Part shown: positions 24,583-33,880 of the stretch, in pieces
How the letters are laid out: each line of letters begins with the position of its first letter
How positions within the stretch are numbered: position 1 is the stretch's first letter
Origin: Streptomyces atroolivaceus
Lineage (GTDB): Bacteria > Actinomycetota > Actinomycetes > Streptomycetales > Streptomycetaceae
DNA: 64,000 nt
Assembly (NCBI RefSeq): GCF_000717025.1
Contig: NZ_JNXG01000015.1
Span: 1-64,000, forward strand
Direction: 5' to 3'
The notes under the pieces: generated by a model
Databases searched by the model: none
What the model was told of the DNA's origin: nothing
The model's input: the letters and a program-made list of their open reading frames with translations, nothing else
Position numbers and translations under genes: made by a program

Positions 24583-27521
24583 GCGGTCTCCTTCTTGGCG
24601 GGAACGACGTCCACACGGGCGAGGCGCACGGCCCCCTTGAGGCCGATACCCAGGTCGTGCACCCCCCGGAGGTCCAGCGCGGCCTCGAAGGTGCGGTAGG
24701 CGTACGGTCCGCCGGTCTCCGGGATCTGGAGCGCCAGGCTGTGGCCGCCCACGCTCACGGCGATGCTTCCCTCCCCCGAGGCCAGGAACGTCAGTCCGGA
24801 CACACCCTCACCGAAGTCGCACGCCCTGTAGACGAGACTCCCCTCCCTGTCGGTGGACGCGGGCGCCACGGCGTCACCCTCCGTCTTCGTACGGTCGAGG
24901 ATCTCCGTGTCCTTCTGCCGGTCGTAGTCGACGGCCTCCAGACCGTGTGCCGCCATCGGGCGGGGGCCCTGTGCCTCCCCGTCGACGACCGCTGTCGCGG
25001 TGAGCCGTATGTCGGCGCTCGACGCGCCCGCGAGGATCTCGTACGCGCCCGGCTCGACGGCCCACCGGCCGTGCGCCACGCTCCAGTGCCCCAACTCCTC
25101 CACGGGTACGTCGAATTCGATGCGCTCCGCCGCACCGGGCGCGAGGTGCAGTCGGCGGTGGGCGACCAGCTTGCGCCGCGGCAGGTCCAGGGGATCGCCG
25201 AGGCCCGGGAGCCGGCGCCCCAGGCCCTCGGGGGCGGGTCCGTCCGTCTCCGCGGGTCCGGCCGCGCGGACATAGAGCTGCGCCACCTCGTCGGCGGCGA
25301 GTCCGCCGTCGTTGGTGACGGTCAGCGACACGCGCAGCCGCTCGCCGTCCACCTCCGTGCGCAGGGCCGAGTACGTGAAGTCGGCGTAACCGAGGCCGTG
25401 GCCGAACGGGAAGAGGGGCGTGCCGTCGAAGTAGAGGTACGTCTGCCGGGAGCCGATGACGTCGTAGTCGAGCAGGCCGGGCAGATCGTCGTCACTCGCG
25501 TACCAGGTCTGCGGGAGCCGGCCGGCCGGGGACACGTCGCCGGCGAGGACGCGGGCGAGCGCGGTGCCCGCGGCCTGGCCCCCGTGCGCCGTCCAGAGCA
25601 GGGCCGGCAGCCCGTCCGCCGCGTCGCCGACCGCGTAGGGGTAGGCGGAGGCCAGGACGAGGACCGTACGGGGGTTGGCGGCGTGCGCGGCGCGCCACAG
25701 CCGGTCCTGCTGGGCCGGGAGGGCGAGGGTCGTACGGTCCTCGGTCTCACGGCCGTTGATGTGGGGGTCGTTGCCCGCCACGACGACGACGGTGTCGGCG
25801 GCCGCGGCGACGCGGGCCACCGCGTCGGCGCCGTGCTCGACGGTCTCCCGTTCGAAGACCGTGGCGTCGTCCCGGGAAAGCTTCTCGCCCGCTTCGGCAA
25901 CCTTCGCGCCGTCGGCGGCGACAGACACGTACCCACCGGTCCCGATGTGCAGAAGGCGGTGCCCGCCGTCGTGCCCCTCCACCGCTTCCAGGCGGAACGT
26001 CTCCTGGACGACCCAGCCGCCCGGCTCGTCCGCCGACGCCCTGACGTATCCGTCGTCGGCGACGGAGAGGTACAGCCCCTCGTCGGTACGCAGGGTGAGG
26101 ACGCCGTCGCCCCAGTCGACGAGGGCCAGTTCGGTCGCCTCGTCGCCGCAGATCAGCGGGGGCAGGTCGGTGCGGCCGGCGAGGAGGGCCGGGTCGAGGG
26201 CGCCTTCCGCGCCGCGCGCCTCCCCTTCCGTCACCCCGTCGGCGGCGGGTACGTGGAGCCAGCCGTCGGAGCTCTTCAGCCTGATCCGGTCCACGCCCTC
26301 CGCGAAGAGGACGTTCTCGGCGCCGTACCGTTCGCGGATTCCGTCGAGCGGTGTCGAGCGGTGCATGAGCGTGCCGCTGTACCAGTCGAGCTTGCAGGCG
26401 TCCGCCAGCAGGCCGACCACCGCGACGGTCCGGCCCTGCTTCGGCTCCAGGGGCAGCAGGCCGTCGTTGCCGAGCAGGACCACTGCCTGCTCGGCGGCCT
26501 CCAGGGCGAGGGCCCGGTGCTCCTCGGTGTCCAGGTCGTCGACACGCGCGTACGGATCGAGCTCCGGGTCGAACTCCCCCAGCGCGAATCGCATGGCGAG
26601 CAGACGGCGGACCGCCGTGTCGATGTCGCTCTCGTCGATGAGCCCCTTCGCGAGCGCGTCGCGGATGCGTCCCGTCATGACCGTGGAGTCCGTGCCGTGG
26701 TCGGTGAAGCTGTCGACACCCGCCTTCAGGGAGGCCGCGGTGGCCTCCTCGTGGGTGTCGAAGTAGTGCTCGGAGTCGACCAGGTTCGAGGGGGCGCCCG
26801 CGTCGGAGCAGACGACCAGCGGCTGGTCGGTCCAGCGGCGCAGGTGCTGCCCCAGGAGCGGGGAGACGTGGTTCGGGCGGCCGTTGACCAGGTTGTAGGC
26901 GGGCATGACGCCGGCCACCGCCCCCGCCCGCACCGCGTCGCGGAAGGCCCGCAGGTCGTACTCGTGCAGGACGCGCGGGCGGACCGAGGAGGAGGCGGTG
27001 TCGCGGTCGGTCTCGTTGTTGTGCGCGAGCCAGTGCTTGAGCACGGGAGCGGTGCGCCAGTAGTGGGGGTCGTCCCCGCGCAGTCCCCGGGTGTACGCGA
27101 CGGCGATGGCGGAGGTGAGGGCCGGGTCCTCGGAGTACCCCTCCTCGCCGCGGCCCCACAGCGGGTGGCGGAGCAGGTTCACGGTCGGTGCCCAGACGTT
27201 GAGCCCGACGCGGTCGTCCTGGGCGCGCTTGGCCCGCACCTCGTTGCCGACGGCCTCGCCGATCCGGCGGACCAGGTCGTCGTTCCAGGTGGCGCCGAGG
27301 CCGACGGCCTGCGGGAAGACGGTGGCAGGCCCCATCCAGGCGACCCCGTGCAGGGCCTCCTGTCCGGTACGGAACGGGCCGAGCCCCAGACGCTCCACCG
27401 CCGGGGCGAACTGGTGCAGCATCGCGATCCGCTCGTCGAGCGTGAGCCGTCCGAGCAGATCGTCGGTGCGCCGGGAGAAGGACAGCTGCGGGTCGCGGAA
27501 GGGAAGCGGATGGTCCGTCAC
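24579..27521 (-). CDS. GH3 beta-glucosidase with inserted fascin-like domain and C-terminal carbohydrate-binding region
   Basis: A 980-residue cytoplasmic enzyme. The GH3 TIM-barrel begins at residue 1; the KHW motif (KHWLAHNN, near 165) and the nucleophile Asp in VVCSDAG (near 240) are present. Between the barrel and the second GH3 domain lies an inserted beta-trefoil-like segment (about 440-580) with GLYLSVADDGYVRA and GGYVSVAADG repeats, resembling fascin-like modules. A fibronectin-III-like part follows (about 745-860), and a CBM6-like beta-sandwich ends the protein (about 870-980). It would cleave terminal beta-1,4-glucose from unbranched xyloglucan ends, alternating with the GH31 enzyme. 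GTG 27521 follows AAGGGGA; a long upstream frame would cross the operator and is rejected. First gene of its operon. Confidence 0.9.
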   Translation of the reverse strand: MTDHPLPFRDPQLSFSRRTDDLLGRLTLDERIAMLHQFAPAVERLGLGPFRTGQEALHGVAWMGPATVFPQAVGLGATWNDDLVRRIGEAVGNEVRAKRAQDDRVGLNVWAPTVNLLRHPLWGRGEEGYSEDPALTSAIAVAYTRGLRGDDPHYWRTAPVLKHWLAHNNETDRDTASSSVRPRVLHEYDLRAFRDAVRAGAVAGVMPAYNLVNGRPNHVSPLLGQHLRRWTDQPLVVCSDAGAPSNLVDSEHYFDTHEEATAASLKAGVDSFTDHGTDSTVMTGRIRDALAKGLIDESDIDTAVRRLLAMRFALGEFDPELDPYARVDDLDTEEHRALALEAAEQAVVLLGNDGLLPLEPKQGRTVAVVGLLADACKLDWYSGTLMHRSTPLDGIRERYGAENVLFAEGVDRIRLKSSDGWLHVPAADGVTEGEARGAEGALDPALLAGRTDLPPLICGDEATELALVDWGDGVLTLRTDEGLYLSVADDGYVRASADEPGGWVVQETFRLEAVEGHDGGHRLLHIGTGGYVSVAADGAKVAEAGEKLSRDDATVFERETVEHGADAVARVAAAADTVVVVAGNDPHINGRETEDRTTLALPAQQDRLWRAAHAANPRTVLVLASAYPYAVGDAADGLPALLWTAHGGQAAGTALARVLAGDVSPAGRLPQTWYASDDDLPGLLDYDVIGSRQTYLYFDGTPLFPFGHGLGYADFTYSALRTEVDGERLRVSLTVTNDGGLAADEVAQLYVRAAGPAETDGPAPEGLGRRLPGLGDPLDLPRRKLVAHRRLHLAPGAAERIEFDVPVEELGHWSVAHGRWAVEPGAYEILAGASSADIRLTATAVVDGEAQGPRPMAAHGLEAVDYDRQKDTEILDRTKTEGDAVAPASTDREGSLVYRACDFGEGVSGLTFLASGEGSIAVSVGGHSLALQIPETGGPYAYRTFEAALDLRGVHDLGIGLKGAVRLARVDVVPAKKETA

Positions 27522-27600
27522 GTGCGGGTCCCCTTGGAGAGGTGGGAGGTTTTCCGGTCTGCGGGCGCCGAGTCGTCCTTCGGCGCGAGGAGAAGATCTT

Positions 27601-27614
27601 TCGAAGCGCTTCGA
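27601..27614. promoter_or_regulatory. LacI-type operator, left copy
   Basis: The perfect 14-base palindrome TCGAAGCGCTTCGA, with the central CG typical of LacI-family sites, 80 bases upstream of the GH3 start. Identical to the boxes at 27782 and 51522. Confidence 0.88.
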
Positions 27615-27781
27615 TGCTCTGCGGCCAACCCCGCAGGTGTCAAGGGCACGACCGCCCCAAAGAGGCTCTTCCGGGCACATCGGTGCGTCATCACGCCGGG
27701 AAACGGTTCGGAAACAGGTCGGAGGAATATCGAAACGAACTCTTGTGCGGCCGACACCCTTCACTTAACCTCGCTGCAACA

Positions 27782-27795
27782 TCGAAGCGCTTCGA
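27782..27795. promoter_or_regulatory. LacI-type operator, right copy
   Basis: A second perfect TCGAAGCGCTTCGA, just downstream of a plausible promoter for the rightward operon, where a bound repressor would block initiation. Confidence 0.88.
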
Positions 27796-27933
27796 CGAGG
27801 CAGCCCGTTGACCGCTTCAGCTCAGCCGGTGCAGTACCGACCGGCTCGGCCGGTAACGCCCCTACCTCAGACACAGGGCCGAGCGGCAGTCGCCGCCGCG
27901 GGCCGTCCTGTTGCACCACGAAGGGTTGACGCA

Positions 27934-29607
27934 ATGACGCCGAACTCCCCCTCCGCTCCCAGCCGGAGACGATTCCTCGCCTCCTCCGTGGTTGTCGCGG
28001 CAGCCGTGGGCGGCGGGATGCCGCTCCTCGCCGCCTGTGGCGGCGGTTCCGGTGGCTCGAAGAACGAGGGAACCACCACGGGTCAGAAGCTGAAGGACAT
28101 CCTTCCGGCCTATGTGCCCTCGAAGGCCGTCACCCCTGACATCCCCAGCAAGAACGGCTCCGCCGACGGTTTCACCACGGCTCTCCCCGCCGACAAGCTG
28201 GCGGTGTCGGTGCCGAAGAAGCTGGGCAAGGGCAGCGAGATCAGCATCATGGCGCCGCTCTGGGGCACCTCGCCCGGCGAGGGCAACGCCTACTGGACCG
28301 CGATGGACACGGCCGCCGGCGTCAAGGTGAAGTGGCAGAACCAGGACGGCAACGTCTACGGGCAGAAGCTCGGCGCGGTGCTCGCCTCCAGCGCCATCCC
28401 GGACGCCGTCGTCGTCCCGGGATGGGAGCTCCAGGGCAAGATCCCCAGCGCGATCGCGAACAAGTTCGCCGACCTCGGCCCCTACCTGTCGGGTGACAAG
28501 GTCAAGGCCTACCCCAACCTGGCGGCCATTCCCACCGGCGCCTGGCAGCGCGGCATCTTCGCCGGACAGCTGCGCGGGATTCCCATGCCCGCCGAGGCCA
28601 CGCCCAACATCACCCCCTTCTACCGCGCCGACATCTTCGAGGAGAAGGGGTACGAGGTCCCGACCACCACGCAGGAGTTCTACGACCTCTGCAAGGAGAT
28701 CAACGCGCCCAGGAGCAAGGTGTGGGCGTGCAGCGACATGACGTGGTCGGCGTTCGTCTTCTTCGGGGTGCTGCCGGAGAAGCCCTACTACTGGCAGCTG
28801 GTCGACGGCAAGCTGGTGAACCGCTACGAGACCCAGGAGTACCTCGAGGCGCTGGAGTGGTCGCGCTCGCTGTACTCGGCCGGCTTCGTGCACCCGGACG
28901 CCAAGGCGGAGACGGGCGACATGCGCACCACCTTCTCCTCGGGCAACGTCATGATGTACAACGCGGACATCTCGGACTGGTACGCGGCGACCGCCGTACA
29001 GCGGCTGGACAAGCCGGAGTTCCGGATGGGGGCGATGGACTTCTTCGCCCACGACGGCGGTGACCCCGTCATCTACGAGGCCTCCCCCTCCAACATCTGG
29101 TGCTTCGCCAGCAAGAAGGCCGACAAGAAGGTCATCGAGGACCTCCTCGCGCTGGCCAACTTCACCGCCGCTCCGTACGGGAGCAAGGAGCAGCGTCTGC
29201 GGGCGTACGGCCTGGAGGGCACCCACCACACCCTGAAGGACGGGGTGCTCGTCAAGAACGAGAAGGGCAACAACGAGGTCTTCGCCACCTACGAGTACAT
29301 CGCGACCTCCAAGCCGTACCGCGCCTACCCGGACTACCCGGACGTCGCGAAGGGCGTCATCGAGTGGCAGCAGCGCCAGGGCGCGCACCTGAGGAAGCCG
29401 CTGTTCCACGGCATGCAGATCCAGGAGCCCACCCGGTACACCGAGCTCAACGCTCAGTTCGAGGCCCTGGAGAAGGACATCGTGCGCGGCCGCAAGAAGG
29501 TCGGCGACATGCAGCAGCAGGTCTCGGACTGGAAGACCAAGGGCGGCGACAAGCTTCGCGACTGGTACAAGAAGCTGCTCGACGAGACCGGTGAGTCGGC
29601 TTCCTGA
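27934..29607 (+). CDS. Oligosaccharide-binding lipoprotein of an ABC importer
   Basis: A 557-residue extracellular solute-binding protein (family 1, LplA-like). It carries a twin-arginine signal (SRRRFLASS) and a lipobox ending LLAAC, so it is Tat-exported and lipid-anchored. The body is rich in aromatic residues (WKTKG, YWQLVDG, WYAATAV) suited to stacking on sugars. Size matches binding proteins for large oligosaccharides. It heads the operon with two permeases and the secreted xyloglucanases, so the ligand is most likely xyloglucan oligosaccharide. ATG 27934 follows AAGGG. No ATPase gene is nearby; in Streptomyces a shared MsiK-type ATPase normally serves such importers. Confidence 0.9.
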   Translation: MTPNSPSAPSRRRFLASSVVVAAAVGGGMPLLAACGGGSGGSKNEGTTTGQKLKDILPAYVPSKAVTPDIPSKNGSADGFTTALPADKLAVSVPKKLGKGSEISIMAPLWGTSPGEGNAYWTAMDTAAGVKVKWQNQDGNVYGQKLGAVLASSAIPDAVVVPGWELQGKIPSAIANKFADLGPYLSGDKVKAYPNLAAIPTGAWQRGIFAGQLRGIPMPAEATPNITPFYRADIFEEKGYEVPTTTQEFYDLCKEINAPRSKVWACSDMTWSAFVFFGVLPEKPYYWQLVDGKLVNRYETQEYLEALEWSRSLYSAGFVHPDAKAETGDMRTTFSSGNVMMYNADISDWYAATAVQRLDKPEFRMGAMDFFAHDGGDPVIYEASPSNIWCFASKKADKKVIEDLLALANFTAAPYGSKEQRLRAYGLEGTHHTLKDGVLVKNEKGNNEVFATYEYIATSKPYRAYPDYPDVAKGVIEWQQRQGAHLRKPLFHGMQIQEPTRYTELNAQFEALEKDIVRGRKKVGDMQQQVSDWKTKGGDKLRDWYKKLLDETGESAS

Positions 29608-29608
29608 C

Positions 29609-30634
29609 ATGTCTCTGAGCACAGATGACCGGCGCGCGCAGGGCTCCCCTGCGTCGCCGCCGGCCGAGAAGGAGGGGGCGGCCCGCGGGCCGGCCCCGGT
29701 CGGTGCGAAGGTGCCCCTGCGGCACCGGCTGCGCCGTGACCGGACGCTGTTGCTGATGACCCTGCCGGCGATGCTGCTGCTGCTGGTCTTCGCCTACGTC
29801 CCCCTGGTGGGCAACGTGGTCGCCTTCCAGGACTACGACCCCTATATCGCGGACAACGCCTTCCAGGCGATTCTGCAGAGCCCCTGGGTCGGCCTCGAGT
29901 GGTTCCAGCAGATGGTGAACGACCGGCTGTTCTGGTCGGCGCTGGGCAATACGCTCACGATCTTCCTGTTGCAGCTGACGCTGTTCTTCCCGGTGCCGAT
30001 CCTGCTCGCGCTGTTCATCAATAGTTTCGTGCGGCCCCGGGTCCGGGCGGTGGCGCAGGCGATCCTCTACCTGCCGCACTTCTTCTCCTGGGTCCTGGTC
30101 ATCACGGTCTTCCAGCAGATGTTCGGCGGCGCGGGGCTCATCGCGCAGACGCTGCGGGAGAACGGCTACGAGGGCTTCGACCTCATGACGAACCCCGGTC
30201 TGTTCAAGTTCCTGATCACCTTCGAGATGATCTGGAAGGACGCCGGCTGGGGTGTCATCGTCTTCCTCGCCGCCCTGGCCTCGGTCAGCCCGGAGCTCTA
30301 CGAGGCGAGCGCGATGGACGGTGCGAACCGCTGGCGCCGCATGTGGCACGTCACACTGCCCGCCCTCCGCCCGGTCGTGGCCCTGCTGCTGGTCCTCCAG
30401 GTGGGCAACGCGCTCACCGTGGGCTTCGAGCAGATCCTGCTCCAGCGCACGGCCGTCGGGCCGGGTGCCTCCGAGGTCCTCGATACCTACGTGTGGAACG
30501 TGGGCATCACCAACGGCGGCTTCAGCTATGCGGCGGCCGTCGGGATCGTCAAGGGAATCTTCGGTCTGCTGCTGGTCCTCGGGGCCAACAAGGTCGCCCA
30601 TCTCATGGGTGAGCAGGGGGTGTACAAGAAGTGA
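29609..30634 (+). CDS. ABC sugar permease, LplB type
   Basis: A 341-residue membrane protein with six hydrophobic helices (first one LLLMTLPAMLLLLVFAYVPL) and the cytoplasmic EAA-type coupling loop YEASAMDGANRWRRMWHVTLP that contacts the ATPase. The LplB/YteP group transports complex plant-wall or algal oligosaccharides. It starts one base past the binding-protein stop; an in-frame GTG at 29591 would overlap that gene and is less likely. Works with the next permease. Confidence 0.9.
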   Translation: MSLSTDDRRAQGSPASPPAEKEGAARGPAPVGAKVPLRHRLRRDRTLLLMTLPAMLLLLVFAYVPLVGNVVAFQDYDPYIADNAFQAILQSPWVGLEWFQQMVNDRLFWSALGNTLTIFLLQLTLFFPVPILLALFINSFVRPRVRAVAQAILYLPHFFSWVLVITVFQQMFGGAGLIAQTLRENGYEGFDLMTNPGLFKFLITFEMIWKDAGWGVIVFLAALASVSPELYEASAMDGANRWRRMWHVTLPALRPVVALLLVLQVGNALTVGFEQILLQRTAVGPGASEVLDTYVWNVGITNGGFSYAAAVGIVKGIFGLLLVLGANKVAHLMGEQGVYKK

Positions 30635-31575
30635 GCGGCCTGCTCTACCGAATGACCGGCGTGGCCGGGATCAAGCCCGGCACGCGTGGCCGGCTGCGGC
30701 CGGTGTGGGAGGAGGATCCCACGAAGGCGGGGCTCGCCTCCAAGGGTGTGGTCCTGGTCCTGGCCTGTCTGGCCGTGCTCTTCCCGCTCTGGGTCGTGGT
30801 CGTCACCAGCCTCTCCTCGGTGCGGACCATCACCGACGCGGGCGGACTGGTGGTGATCCCGCGCGGCATCACGTTCGTCGCCTACCAGGAACTCCTCGGC
30901 GGCGGCCAGGTCACCCGGGCCGCGGTGATCAGCATCTGCGTGACCGTGGTCGGGACGCTCTTCAGCATGGCCGTGTCGATCATGTGCGCCTACGGCCTGT
31001 CCCGGCCGGGATCCGTGCTCCACCGTCCGCTGCTGCTGTTCATGCTCGCCACGATGTTCTTCGGGGCGGGCCTGATCCCCACCTACCTGGTGGTCCAGGG
31101 GCTCGGCCTCACCGACTCCTACCTGGCGCTGATCCTCCCGAGCGCGCTGAACGTCTTCAACATCCTGGTCCTGCGTGCCTTCTTCATGAGTACGGCCCAG
31201 GAGCTGGTCGAGAGCGCCCGCATCGACGGGGCGGGCGACTTCCGCATCCTGTGGCAGATCATCATGCCGCTGTCCCGTGCGGTCATCGCGGTGATCACGC
31301 TCTTCTACGCGGTCGGTTACTGGAGTGCCTGGTTCAACGCGTCGATCTACATCAGCGACCCGGAGATGATGCCGCTCCAGAACGTGATGAACCAGCTGGT
31401 CCTCAAGCAGGAGCGTCCCACCGGCCTGACACAGGTCATCAACACGGGCCAGCTCTCACTGCTCGCCATCCAGATGGCGGTCATGGTGCTGGCGCTGATC
31501 CCGGTCGCGTTCCTCTCGCCCTTCGTCCAGAAGCACTTCAAGGAAGGCATGCTCACCGGCGCCGTCAAGGGCTGA
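30631..31575 (+). CDS. ABC sugar permease, LplC/YtcP type
   Basis: A 314-residue membrane protein, the second half of the importer pore. The EAA loop is VESARIDGAGDFRILWQIIMPLS, and the helices VVLVLACLAVLFPLWVVVVTSL and others fit the MalG-like fold. GTG 30631 overlaps the preceding stop (GTGA), showing coupling. With the binding lipoprotein and the other permease it forms an importer that lacks its own ATPase gene in the window. Confidence 0.9.
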   Translation: MSGLLYRMTGVAGIKPGTRGRLRPVWEEDPTKAGLASKGVVLVLACLAVLFPLWVVVVTSLSSVRTITDAGGLVVIPRGITFVAYQELLGGGQVTRAAVISICVTVVGTLFSMAVSIMCAYGLSRPGSVLHRPLLLFMLATMFFGAGLIPTYLVVQGLGLTDSYLALILPSALNVFNILVLRAFFMSTAQELVESARIDGAGDFRILWQIIMPLSRAVIAVITLFYAVGYWSAWFNASIYISDPEMMPLQNVMNQLVLKQERPTGLTQVINTGQLSLLAIQMAVMVLALIPVAFLSPFVQKHFKEGMLTGAVKG

Positions 31576-31630
31576 TCACCGCCTGCCGCACCACACTCAC
31601 CCGTCACACCCCCACCGGAGGGTCTTCGTC

Positions 31631-33865
31631 ATGCGCGCTTCGTCCGTCCCGCAGCCAGAACCCGCCCCGCGTCCCCGGCGCCGGACCGTCCTGGCCGGTG
31701 CGGCCGTGGTCGCGGCCTCGGCCTCCGTGCTGCCGGCCGCGGGCACGGCCTCGGCCGCCCGGCGGCCCGCGAAGACCCAGCCGCACCACTGGCGCACCGC
31801 GGCGATCGGCGGGACGGGCTTCGTGACGGGCATCCTGTTCCATCCGGCCGTGCGGGGTCTCGCCTACGCCCGCACGGACATCGGGGGCGCCTACCGCTGG
31901 GACGACCGCAGGTCCCGGTGGACGGCACTCACCGACCACATCGGCTGGGACGACTGGAATCTGCTGGGCGTCGAGGCGATGGCCGTCGACCCGGCTCACC
32001 CGGACCGGCTGTACCTGGCTCTCGGGACGTACGCACAGGCGTGGGCGTCCCCGGGTGCGGTGCTCCGGTCCGACGACCGCGGCACGACCTGGAAGCGTTC
32101 GGATCTCACCGTCCGTCTCGGCGCCAACGAGGACGGCCGGGGCTGCGGCGAACGGCTCCTGGTCGATCCGCGCGACAGCGGGACGCTCTGGCTCGGGACG
32201 CGCCACGACGGGCTGCTGCGCTCCACGGACCGCGGGGCCACCTGGGCCGCCGACACCTCGTTCCCCGCCGCGGCATCGGCGAGCGGCCAGGGCGTCACCC
32301 TCCTGGTGGCGGCCGGACGGACGGTGTACGCGGGCTGGGGGGACGGCGGCACGGCCCTCTACCGTACGAACACCTCGGGCGGCTGGGAGGCCGTCCCCGG
32401 ACAGCCGTCCGGAGCGGCGACGAAGGTTCCGGTCCGTGCGGCGTACGACGCGGGCACGCGTGCGCTCTACGTGAGTTACGCCGACGGCCCGGGCCCCAAC
32501 AACCAGGCCGACGGGTCGGTGCACCGCCTCGACACGGTGACGGGGGCCTGGACCGACGTGACACCGGTGGCCCCGGGGGCCGGGGACGCGTTCGGGTACG
32601 GCGGGGTGGCCGTGGACGCGGCCCGCCCGGGGACGGTCGTCGTCTCCACGAACAACCGCTGGGGCCCGGTGGACACCCTGTTCCGCTCCACCGACGGCGG
32701 GGCGACCTGGACCTCGCTCAAGGACACGGCGGTGCTCGACGTCTCGGAGACCCCGTATCTGAAGTGGGGTGGCGAGCCGAAGTTCGGCTGGTGGATCCAG
32801 GCCGTGGCCGTGGACCCGTACGACTCGCGGCACCTCTTGTACGGCACCGGCGCGACGATCTTCGGCACGCGCGACCTGGTGCACTGGGCCCCGGAGATCC
32901 GAGGTCTCGAGGAGTCGGCGGTGCGACAGCTGATCGCCCCTCCCTCCGGGGCCCGGCTGCTCAGCGGTCTCGGGGACATCGGGGTCATGCGCCACGACTC
33001 CCTGACCGCGTCCCCGTCGCGCGGCATGGCGTCGAACCCGGTGTTCGGCACGGCGACCGGACTCGCCCTTGCCACGCTGAAGCCGTCGTACGTCGTGCGG
33101 ACGGGCTGGCCGTCGGGCTCCGACTCGGCAGGCGCCTGCTCCCACGACGGCGGGGCGAGCTGGCAGCCGTTCGCGTCCCAGCCGGCGATCGCCCCTACGG
33201 CCCCCGGTCCGGTGGCGGTCTCCGCCGACGGGGCGACGCTGCTGTGGTCGTTCATCCACTGGGACGGCACGAAGTACGCGGCTCACCGTTCCACGGACGG
33301 GGGCGCGACGTGGGCGGAGGTGACCACGTTCCCGAAGGGCGGCACACCGGTCTCCGACCCGCTCGATCCGAGGCGCTTCTACGTGTACGACACGGACACG
33401 GGGGCGGTCTTCCTCTCCACGGACAAGGGCGCGACCTTCACCGAGGGCGCGACGGGGCTCCCTTCGGGGGACGTCCAGTTCCGTATAGCCGCGGCTCCCG
33501 GGCGCTCCGGAGACCTGTGGCTCTCCGCCAAGGACAACGGTCTCCTGCGCTCGAAGGACGGTGGCCTCACGTTCACGCCGGTGGCCGGCTGCCAGGCCTC
33601 GCACGCCCTCGGCTTCGGCAAGGCCGCCCCACGGAAGGGACGGCCGGGCTACCCGGCGATCTTCCAGACCGGGCGGGTCACTGCGACGTACGACGGCGTG
33701 GCCGTGCTCCGCTCGGACGACGCGGGCGCGACCTGGGTCCGTATCAATGACGACGCCCACCGGTGGGGGTGGACCGGCGAGGCCATCACCGGCGACCCCC
33801 GTGTCCACGGCCGTGTCTATCTGGGCACCAACGGCCGCGGCATCCAGTACGCAGACCCCCAGTAG
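31631..33865 (+). CDS. GH74 xyloglucanase, secreted
   Basis: A 744-residue enzyme with a twin-arginine signal (RPRRRTVLAGAAVV, cleavage near ASAA). The body consists of two seven-bladed propellers, visible as repeated Asp-box motifs (STDGGATW, SDDRGTTW, STDKGATF and others). The GH74 catalytic carboxylates are expected in ARTDIGGAYRWD (near residue 81) and in GLGDIGVMRHD (near 450). It would cleave the glucan backbone of xyloglucan outside the cell. GGAGGG precedes the ATG. There is no cellulose-binding module, so it probably acts on soluble polymer. Position right behind the transporter genes ties extracellular cutting to uptake. Confidence 0.92.
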   Translation: MRASSVPQPEPAPRPRRRTVLAGAAVVAASASVLPAAGTASAARRPAKTQPHHWRTAAIGGTGFVTGILFHPAVRGLAYARTDIGGAYRWDDRRSRWTALTDHIGWDDWNLLGVEAMAVDPAHPDRLYLALGTYAQAWASPGAVLRSDDRGTTWKRSDLTVRLGANEDGRGCGERLLVDPRDSGTLWLGTRHDGLLRSTDRGATWAADTSFPAAASASGQGVTLLVAAGRTVYAGWGDGGTALYRTNTSGGWEAVPGQPSGAATKVPVRAAYDAGTRALYVSYADGPGPNNQADGSVHRLDTVTGAWTDVTPVAPGAGDAFGYGGVAVDAARPGTVVVSTNNRWGPVDTLFRSTDGGATWTSLKDTAVLDVSETPYLKWGGEPKFGWWIQAVAVDPYDSRHLLYGTGATIFGTRDLVHWAPEIRGLEESAVRQLIAPPSGARLLSGLGDIGVMRHDSLTASPSRGMASNPVFGTATGLALATLKPSYVVRTGWPSGSDSAGACSHDGGASWQPFASQPAIAPTAPGPVAVSADGATLLWSFIHWDGTKYAAHRSTDGGATWAEVTTFPKGGTPVSDPLDPRRFYVYDTDTGAVFLSTDKGATFTEGATGLPSGDVQFRIAAAPGRSGDLWLSAKDNGLLRSKDGGLTFTPVAGCQASHALGFGKAAPRKGRPGYPAIFQTGRVTATYDGVAVLRSDDAGATWVRINDDAHRWGWTGEAITGDPRVHGRVYLGTNGRGIQYADPQ

Positions 33866-33880
33866 AGGAACGAGACGTCC

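Larger units (their letters stand above)
27522..27933. promoter_or_regulatory. Divergent control region of the xyloglucan locus
   Basis: This 412-base gap separates the leftward GH3-GH31 operon from the rightward transporter/hydrolase operon. It holds two perfect LacI-type boxes 181 bases apart. For the rightward operon TTGTGC (near 27743) and TAACCT, spaced about 17 bases, lie just upstream of the right-hand box, which would then cover the transcription start. The rest has no gene-like frame. Confidence 0.7.

Noticed and set aside
24657..27929. 1090-codon open frame antisense to the GH3 gene
   Set aside because: Composition is Arg/Val/Gly-rich without motifs, and it runs through the operator region. 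The GH3 reading has catalytic motifs.
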